Below, one piece after another: positions 7,157 to 12,441 of a stretch of 12,441 nucleotides of DNA; position 1 is the stretch's first letter, and every line of letters begins with the position of its first letter. A program made the translations under genes and the position numbers. Location of the stretch: assembly GCA_028284105.1 (NCBI GenBank), contig JANQSK010000536.1:1-12441 (forward strand), in the 5' to 3' direction. The DNA comes from Anaerolineae bacterium. Its GTDB lineage: Bacteria > Chloroflexota > Anaerolineae > Promineifilales > Promineifilaceae. The notes under the pieces are model-generated. The model was not told the origin of the DNA and did no database searches. It saw nothing but the letters and a program-made list of their open reading frames with translations.

Positions 7157-8623
7157 TTACTCTTTTTGAATAAGGGGCAGATAGGTTTCAATGAGCTGAT
7201 CAAAAATGAAAAGATGGTAGCTCACATTCTCACTTTCACTCAGTCCTGTGCCAACGGCCGTTACCGTAACCCCTCCAGAATATTGACCAATGGGTTGAAC
7301 TGCAGATTCGACATCAATCGTAATTGTGTTGGTCTCACCTGCCATGAGCATAGCAGAAGCAGGGGATTGAAGAGTTAGCGTCAAATCATTCCCATTGTCG
7401 ATGGAAACTGTGTAGGTTAATTCGGCCGTACCGGGATTGCTAATGATTAATGATGTTGATTGGGCATAGGGTTGCTGGGCCGTAGTAATCACATCCGACC
7501 ATGTCATGGGTGATACCGACAATTCACCAACAGGGACCGAAACAGCCTTTGGCATGTCGCTTAAGGCAGACTCGGCTGGTCGACCCTGCACGCCATAGAA
7601 GCGCATTTGTTCACATTGATCTGAAATCCAAGGCGCCACGTTGAAGTTCAAATTAAAAATAAACATAGCCTCCATCCAAGGATAGTTTGCCGTGGCATAT
7701 TCAAAAGACCCAACCAGATTATCAGCCTGTTTTTGCTCAGAAACAATCTGCCATGCACGGCCTGACCAACCAGGGTCGCTGAGACATTCGGCAGGTGGCT
7801 CTGTGATCCAACCATATTCGGTGGCCCACACCTTTTTGTCACCCTGTCCCTGCGACTGCATTAGTTCATAAAACTTCTCAACACCACGGAAACAAAAGCC
7901 ATTGGCACAATTTTGGGTTGCATCCCCGGATGCAACGTCAGGGACGGCATCAAAATCAGCGCTGTATCCATAGGGATGATAACCAATTGCATCAGTGCAG
8001 TTGCCACCGCCGGCGGTGATGAACTCTTTGAAATATTCACGTTCATCTTGGAAAAGGCCATTGTGACCGGGGTGTCCATTCCAGTTGCCAGTGACCCGGC
8101 CCGTCGGGGCAAGACCGGCCGACACCACAACGGCCGTTGGGTCGGCAGCTTTAATCTACGAGTAAACAGCACAAAGGAGCGTGACGTAATCATCTGCATT
8201 GGGAGCCACGTTGGTTGAGCCATGTCCCCAACCGTAGGTGGCATCGAGATTGACTTCATTTCCAATTTCGTACGCATCGATATATGCGCCATTGTTGATG
8301 GCGATGGACTCGATACTGTTGGCAAAGCCATTGGTATCGCTCATATGGCTCGCATTGGCATCGAGTCGCAAAAGGACGTTGACGGGCTGTTGGGAACCTG
8401 GGGCATTAAACACCTTCATCCAGTTGAAACCCATGTCTTGAAGTCGGGTTGTGTCCCATTCAGCTACGTTAAAGCCATAGCCAAAGCTGTCTGTTGGGGT
8501 TGAAACGGCCGTTTCTTCAGCCATCAATCCTGTTAAGCCTAAAAACAAAAAAAGCGCCAGTCCTGTACTTAATGCAAGACCAGCCGCTATTCGCACACTG
8601 AAATTCGTTTTTGTTAGGTCCAT
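7157..8623 (-). pseudogene. Secreted clan-A glycoside hydrolase interrupted by an in-frame TAG
   Basis: Read through the TAG at 8156-8158 this is one 488-codon protein. Residues before and after the TAG lie in the same frame and join as VYS-TAG-IKAADPTAVVVSAG, a normal helix-to-strand step of such barrels. A signal peptide (about 1-36) is followed by a (beta/alpha)8-type catalytic domain with YEIGNE (acid/base E123) and WATEYGW (nucleophile E269), the two clan GH-A glutamates. An Ig/BACON-like beta domain and a TYLPLIQKE tail end the protein. The stop at codon 156 separates E123 from E269, so neither half can be catalytic alone. The second half has no ribosome binding site before its GTG at 8128. 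The frame is open to a TTG at 8647; ATG at 8623 gives the better signal peptide but has only a weak Shine-Dalgarno. Four other genes here end in TAG, so recoding is unlikely. Substrate and GH family number are not certain. Confidence 0.85.
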
Positions 8624-8669
8624 AAAGGCCATCATACCAACAATCAAGGTGTTGAAACTGTTATTTTTT

Positions 8670-8690
8670 TATCAAATGGGTATCAAATGG
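8670..8690 (-). repeat. Tandem 10-base repeat upstream of the glycoside hydrolase
   Basis: TATCAAATGG (8670-8679) is repeated one base later (8681-8690), giving an 11-base period, about one helical turn. It lies 47-67 bases upstream of the chosen glycosidase start, between GT2 and the glycosidase. It could be a two-site operator, or a chance duplication. Confidence 0.4.
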
Positions 8691-8707
8691 CGGACAATTG
8701 GTCCTGT

Positions 8708-9610
8708 TTACGTAAGCTGATGCTTCAAAATGCGGAACCAGCCACGAAGGCGGATGCCTGAGAGAACAACGGCCGTTAATAGCCAAGGATACTGCTGTTT
8801 ATAAAACTTCCCGTAAAAAATCTGCATGGCACGCACAGACTCTTTTGCGACCTTAATTCGAGTTTCTCGCGGGGGTTTCGCAAGGTGTGCAGATTCCTTT
8901 CGAAGTCCTGAACTGGCCCCCTTATAATGAATGACTTCAACCTCTGGGTAGTAAATAATTTCATACCCAGCTTGATTGATGCGATAGCAAAAATCAATAT
9001 CTTCCCCATAGAAAAAGTAGATTTCATCCCATCCACCGAGTTCACGGCAAAGCGGCATCGGCATCATCATGTAAGAACCCGCAATGACGGGAACAGGATG
9101 AATACTTTCAAAATCAGCGTAGCTTTGGAAGTAGCCATTAAAAGCTGGATTGTTGGGCATGAGCTTGCTCAAACCAGAGAAGTGGCACAAAGCGTTCCAA
9201 GGGGTAGGAAAGCCGCGATGATTATCAGGGTCTCGTTCGCCGTTGGGGTAAATCAGTTTAACAGTGAGAGCACCCGCTTTAGGGTTCTGCTTTAAATAGT
9301 TGACAGGCTTTGCTAGAGCATCGGGTGCGACTCGGGTATCTGAATTAAGGAAGAGGACGTACTCTCCGGTGGCAACGGCCGTTCCACGATTGTTGGCTTT
9401 TGAGAACCCCAAATTTTCATCCGATTCAATTAAAACTACAGACGGATATTTTTCCTTGACCATTGCCTGACTACCATCTGCCGATGCATTATCAACGACA
9501 ATAATTTCCAAACCACCTTCTGGTGATTCAGCCGCAAACAGCGATGCTAAACAATCATCAAGCAGTTGTTTCGTGTTGTAGTTGACGATGACGATGGATA
9601 GTTTGGACAA
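8708..9610 (-). CDS. Glycosyltransferase family 2, rhamnosyltransferase-like
   Basis: A 300-residue GT-A fold enzyme that moves a sugar from a nucleotide-sugar donor onto a glycan or lipid-linked acceptor. Seen motifs are IVNYN (8-12), VVDNASADGS (38-47) for donor binding, FLNSDTRV (87-94; NSD stands for the metal-binding DxD), GGWDEIYFFYGED (192-204) and EDIDFCYR (203-210), which carries the catalytic acidic residue. This pattern is that of WbbL-like rhamnosyltransferases. A short hydrophobic stretch (about 273-286) may dock it to the membrane. The frame opens with TTG preceded by AGGAG at 6 bases. It ends 84 bases before the glycosidase start and may share its transcript. Likely part of cell-surface polysaccharide assembly; the sugar is unknown. 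Confidence 0.9.
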   Translation of the reverse strand: MSKLSIVIVNYNTKQLLDDCLASLFAAESPEGGLEIIVVDNASADGSQAMVKEKYPSVVLIESDENLGFSKANNRGTAVATGEYVLFLNSDTRVAPDALAKPVNYLKQNPKAGALTVKLIYPNGERDPDNHRGFPTPWNALCHFSGLSKLMPNNPAFNGYFQSYADFESIHPVPVIAGSYMMMPMPLCRELGGWDEIYFFYGEDIDFCYRINQAGYEIIYYPEVEVIHYKGASSGLRKESAHLAKPPRETRIKVAKESVRAMQIFYGKFYKQQYPWLLTAVVLSGIRLRGWFRILKHQLT

Positions 9611-9627
9611 TACATTCTCCTAAATGG

Positions 9628-9703
9628 GTGTCACGGGTCAAGTGTCAAGTAGTATTAGTCAAATCAATAAAGAAATAATTGTAAATCGTAGTTCGTAAAT
9701 CGT
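9628..9703. repeat. Two direct-repeat pairs, both with 14-base period
   Basis: In the 101-base gap between the GT2 and ATPase genes GTGTCA recurs at 9628 and 9642 and GTAAATCGT at 9681 and 9695, each pair 14 bases apart. No clear terminator or gene lies here. A perfect TTGACA (minus strand, 9643-9648) has no good -10 behind it. They may be protein-binding sites or remnants of a small repeat. Confidence 0.35.
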
Positions 9704-9711
9704 GAATTCAA

Positions 9712-10512
9712 CTAGAGGTGCCTCAAAAACTGCTCAGGATCATTCAAAAACTGCTTTGTGATGGTGACATGCTCAAGTGATTCGTAGGGTACAGGTGCAA
9801 TGGGTGATTCATCGAAGCTCAGAATTTCAGCATCAGGAAATGCCATTAAGATGGGGGAATGGGTTGCGATGATAAATTGACACTCCTGCTCCACCATCGT
9901 TTTCATCAAAGAAATAAGCGTAAGCTGACGCATTGGGGAAAGTGGTGTCTCAGGCTCGTCAAGTAGATAGAGACTACCCGGTTGAAATCGTGATTGGAAG
10001 AGCTCTAAGAAGCTTTCTCCATGTGAATAGGTGCTCAGTTGACGGCCGTATTGTTTTCGTAACGCTTCTAGCTCCCGTGCATAGGGCATTTTGGCAAACC
10101 CTTTGGCCTTTTCAGACCGCCCGACATACTCAATATCCACCTGTTTTAGCTCTGCTAAAAGCTCTGCTTCCATTGCAGCCAAACGCTTGATGTAGCCAAA
10201 AAAGTCCTCAGCGCGTAGAAAAAAACCGTTGCGATTACGAATGCTCCAAACAAGGCGGAACTGTTTGGCTAGCGCATGAACGGCCGTTAATGTCTTATCA
10301 ACTGCCGCTTCCTCACTCCCAACTGTTGAAACCCCAATCGACACGGCTAATGCTTCAAGAAACGTCGATTTGCCAGAGCCATTTTCTCCAACCAAAAATG
10401 TCACAGGGGCTGTGAGATCGAGGCTTTCTAAATCTCGAATTGATGGAATATCAAACGGGAATCCTGTTTCAGATCCAGAAGATTGCTTTCGAATGGTGCG
10501 TAAGTGGAGCAT
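9712..10512 (-). CDS. Small AAA family / ABC-type ATPase (predicted ATPase, COG3910-like)
   Basis: A 266-residue ATPase of the RecF/SMC-like ABC fold. Motifs in order are Walker A GENGSGKST (42-50), a short charged helical insertion (about 108-155), the ABC signature YSHGES (162-167), Walker B SLYLLDEPE (180-188), a D-loop LSP region and the H-switch THSPIL (217-222). The coiled coil is much shorter than in RecF or SMC proteins, so it is a compact stand-alone member with unknown target. It starts 17 bases after the S9 peptidase stop with no strong Shine-Dalgarno, suggesting translation within the same message. Such ATPases occur both as housekeeping proteins and as parts of defence cassettes; no nuclease or toxin partner is seen here, so nothing beyond ATPase is claimed. 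The stop is TAG. Confidence 0.88.
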   Translation of the reverse strand: MLHLRTIRKQSSGSETGFPFDIPSIRDLESLDLTAPVTFLVGENGSGKSTFLEALAVSIGVSTVGSEEAAVDKTLTAVHALAKQFRLVWSIRNRNGFFLRAEDFFGYIKRLAAMEAELLAELKQVDIEYVGRSEKAKGFAKMPYARELEALRKQYGRQLSTYSHGESFLELFQSRFQPGSLYLLDEPETPLSPMRQLTLISLMKTMVEQECQFIIATHSPILMAFPDAEILSFDESPIAPVPYESLEHVTITKQFLNDPEQFLRHL

Positions 10513-10529
10513 GATAAAAAGATGATTTC

Positions 10530-12338
10530 CTAAAGCGTTCGCTCAAAGAAATCCACCAACTGCGTATACCACTCAACTTTTTGCTCTTGGTCTTGGCTGC
10601 CGTGCCCTTGCTCTTCAAGCTCGATATATTCAAAATCTTGGCCTTCTTGATAATCTAATTCAAGGAGACGGTCTCTAAATGTTCGGGCTTGGGAAATGGG
10701 GCAGCGGGGATCATTCACACCGTGAATAATTTGGAGCTTTGCTTTGAGCTGATGTGCAAAATTGATAGCGCTTCGATCGGCTAGTAATTCAGCGTTTTCC
10801 TCAGGGTCTCCCCAAAGTCTAAAGATGTAATATTTAAAGTGCTCCATCGACTCATCGTTGAGCAGCTTCCAATCCGTAATGCCAACAGCTGCAGACCCTG
10901 TTTTCCAAACATCTGGTTTTTTAGTGAGAGCAATGTAGGTCATGTATCCACCGTAGCTTCCACCAAAGATGCCCAGCCGGTCACTATCAACATAGGGCAA
11001 GCTTTTGAGATATTCAGCCCCATACGCCGCATCTTCTAAGTCGCCACCCCCTAGATCTTGGATATTGCTATCACGGAATTCGACACCATACCCGGTACTG
11101 CCTCGTACATTCGGTTTTAAAACAACATAGCCGTGATCAATTAAAAATTGGGCATACGGATCAAATGATTGAAAGAATTGGGCAGTTGGCCCACCGTGAA
11201 TAATCGTAATAGCAGGTCGTTTTTCACCTTCTTGAATGTCATTTGGTACGTGAATCAATGCTGGAATTTGTTTACTATCAAATGATTCGTACCAGATGTG
11301 CTTTGATTCCACAAAGTTGGATGGATCGATAGAACCATAATCTGCTTCTAAAAGAGTTCGGTATGTATGATCTTCAAGATTGTAGATAATTAACTCGGGT
11401 CGGCTTGTTGAGGTCGTTAAAGTGACCACGACCTCTTTATCATCGTTGATAAAGTCTGGGTTAAAAGTGAGCCCCGCAGGCAGTTGGAGAACTGTTTCAT
11501 CCCCAGTTTCAATGTCATAAATAACGGTTTTTAGCTCTGCATTTTGGTTTCGGATGCAGGCCAGTAAACGGCCGTTTTCAGAAAAAACAACAGGTGATTC
11601 ATTGGCGTCCCCATTTCCAAACCAGCGCACTTCTTTGGCTTCTATATCATAGATACCCGCTCGATTGAGTCCATACGCATTGGTGGTGACTGCCAAGAAA
11701 CGGCCGTTTGGATGAATATCCATCACCGTGTCTTCATTCCCTTCCTTTTCTTGCCAGACGGGAGCTGGCTCATCTTCATCCAACTCAAGATGGAAAACAT
11801 CAGCATTCAGTGGGTTAGGGGTTTTATTACCGCTCAAAAAGATTGAACGGCCATTTGGATGCCACATTGCAGTAAAGACAGGGGCTTTGAAATGGGTTAA
11901 GGGTGCATGGCTTTTAGGATCATCCAATCGGACTTGGGCTAAATTCATTTGGCCATAGCGATTGGTTGCGAGCAGAAGCCATTCGTTATTGGGGCTAACT
12001 TGAATCGCATACTCTTGTGATTCAGGATCATGGGTCAACTGGGTGACTTCACCATCTAAAGAAATCATATAGGAATCATTTTGTTCATTCCCGTCAAAAT
12101 CTTTCCCAAAAATGATGCCGCTATCATCTCGAGTCCAGATTAAGCTGGATCGAGGAGATCGAGGCGCTTCTCCATTGCTGAGCTGGCGAATCTCATCACT
12201 CTCAATCTCAATGACGTAAAGCTCAATTCGACCACTTTTATCCCAATAGAAGGCAATCTTGTCTCGATTCCAAGAGAGCTTTGGGGCAAAAAAGTTAGGC
12301 AGCCTTGCTAATTCTTCTAGTGGGATATTTTGACTCAT
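10530..12338 (-). CDS. S9 family serine peptidase (prolyl oligopeptidase / acylaminoacyl-peptidase type)
   Basis: A 602-residue peptidase with an N-terminal beta-propeller (about 15-330, with repeated WxPNGR and blade-like strands such as FLSG, LAVTTN and LLACIRN) and a C-terminal alpha/beta-hydrolase domain (about 345-602). Catalytic residues are visible: S461 in GGSYGGYM, D543 in HGVNDPRCP and H579 in EQGHGS; HGGP (381-384) forms the oxyanion hole. The propeller restricts access to short peptides or acylated peptide ends. No signal peptide is seen, so it is probably cytoplasmic. The frame is open to a TTG at 12350, but GGAG (12345-12348) lies 6 bases before ATG 12338, which is taken as start; a second ATG (12341) sits next to it. 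The 5' gene stops 15 bases before the start, implying one operon. Confidence 0.93.
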   Translation of the reverse strand: MSQNIPLEELARLPNFFAPKLSWNRDKIAFYWDKSGRIELYVIEIESDEIRQLSNGEAPRSPRSSLIWTRDDSGIIFGKDFDGNEQNDSYMISLDGEVTQLTHDPESQEYAIQVSPNNEWLLLATNRYGQMNLAQVRLDDPKSHAPLTHFKAPVFTAMWHPNGRSIFLSGNKTPNPLNADVFHLELDEDEPAPVWQEKEGNEDTVMDIHPNGRFLAVTTNAYGLNRAGIYDIEAKEVRWFGNGDANESPVVFSENGRLLACIRNQNAELKTVIYDIETGDETVLQLPAGLTFNPDFINDDKEVVVTLTTSTSRPELIIYNLEDHTYRTLLEADYGSIDPSNFVESKHIWYESFDSKQIPALIHVPNDIQEGEKRPAITIIHGGPTAQFFQSFDPYAQFLIDHGYVVLKPNVRGSTGYGVEFRDSNIQDLGGGDLEDAAYGAEYLKSLPYVDSDRLGIFGGSYGGYMTYIALTKKPDVWKTGSAAVGITDWKLLNDESMEHFKYYIFRLWGDPEENAELLADRSAINFAHQLKAKLQIIHGVNDPRCPISQARTFRDRLLELDYQEGQDFEYIELEEQGHGSQDQEQKVEWYTQLVDFFERTL

Positions 12339-12353
12339 CATTAACTCCAAAAA

Positions 12354-12440
12354 TTATAGTTTTTCCATTGCTTTGCAAAGAACGGACCAAATGCCTTCTC
12401 GTAGTGCTGAGATGCGTTCTTCATTGAGAGGAATGACAGG
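12354..12440 (-). CDS. C-terminal end of an unknown gene entering from the right edge
   Basis: The last 28 codons of an open frame that ends in TAA just upstream of the S9 peptidase ribosome binding site. The visible end reads PVIPLNEERISALREGIWS and then LCKAMEKL, a charged helical tail. It is too short to identify. Its stop lies only 15 bases before the S9 start, so the two are probably co-transcribed. Confidence 0.5.
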   Translation of the reverse strand, partial: PVIPLNEERISALREGIWSVLCKAMEKL

Positions 12441-12441
12441 T

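Larger units (their letters stand above)
1358..11707. repeat. Dispersed palindrome ACGGCCGT, 17 exact copies (HIP1-like)
   Basis: Exact copies start at 1358, 1797, 4177, 4511, 5009, 5354, 5965, 6746, 7254, 8130, 8505, 8769, 9375, 10042, 10280, 11568 and 11700. Eleven are extended to AACGGCCGTT (5008, 5964, 6745, 7253, 8129, 8504, 8768, 9374, 10279, 11567 and 11699). Seven further CGGCCG cores with a changed flank lie at 601, 715, 853, 2631, 3686, 7423 and 8116. With about 45% GC, I expect roughly 0.1 copies of an 8-base palindrome by a crude independent-base estimate. All copies are inside genes, in all three phases: nine read Thr-Ala-Val, seven Asn/Asp/Tyr-Gly-Arg and one Arg-Pro, so protein sequence alone does not explain them. 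Confidence 0.85.

Noticed and set aside
8156..8158. TAG as a recoded amino acid (pyrrolysine or other)
   Set aside because: TAG ends the permease, the zinc-finger-like protein, the ATPase and the S9 peptidase in this window, so general recoding is unlikely. Programmed read-through cannot be excluded.
7861..8331. Another minus-strand open frame crossing the TAG in the glycosidase
   Set aside because: Its sequence is Ser/Pro/Met-rich with no motif, while the other frame carries GH-A catalytic motifs on both sides of the TAG. It does not suggest a frameshift.
9643..9703. Promoter for the GT2 gene based on a perfect TTGACA
   Set aside because: The base pattern 16-18 bases downstream has no acceptable -10 and overlaps the ribosome binding site.
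9628..9703. CRISPR-like array
   Set aside because: Repeats are only 6-9 bases, occur twice each and have no spacers of constant length.
9712..12338. S9 peptidase plus AAA ATPase as an antiphage defence pair
   Set aside because: The peptidase is a typical housekeeping-type S9 enzyme and no nuclease, toxin or other defence gene is adjacent; the pairing may simply be an operon.

Overview
The window holds twelve readable genes plus one interrupted gene, all on the minus strand and tightly packed, with no intergenic gap above about 300 bases. Base composition is moderate (I judge roughly 45% GC by eye). TTG starts preceded by good Shine-Dalgarno sequences are common. The secreted glycoside hydrolase ends in a 'TYLPLI' type tail, which I recall as common on exported proteins of Chloroflexota (Anaerolineae and relatives). 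Together these point to a bacterium, probably a Chloroflexota member or a metagenome-derived relative; the assignment is an inference.

Layout from right to left, which is the direction of transcription: (1) a C-terminal fragment of an unknown gene, an S9 prolyl-oligopeptidase family peptidase and a small AAA/ABC-type ATPase, closely spaced and probably one operon (12441 to 9712); (2) a GT2 glycosyltransferase, followed by a secreted clan-A glycoside hydrolase interrupted by one in-frame TAG and closed by a near-perfect hairpin terminator (9610 to 7115); (3) a coiled-coil J-domain protein, an unknown helical protein, a zinc-finger-like membrane protein and a membrane-anchored endonuclease/exonuclease/phosphatase family enzyme (7064 to 4319), the middle two overlapping by 8 bases; (4) an FAD-linked D-lactate/glycolate type dehydrogenase (4241 to 2862) and a small unknown protein with its own terminator; (5) an SLC13-type permease carrying two internal TrkA-C (RCK_C) domains, and the start of an M50 site-2 metalloprotease running off the left edge.

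The genes look like ordinary housekeeping and envelope functions rather than one dedicated system. The most unusual signal is at DNA level: the palindrome ACGGCCGT occurs 17 times (11 of them as AACGGCCGTT), always inside genes but in all three codon phases. This resembles the highly iterated palindrome HIP1 of cyanobacteria, but with a different sequence. The second notable point is the TAG codon that separates the two catalytic glutamates of the glycoside hydrolase, while other genes in the window use TAG as their normal stop.
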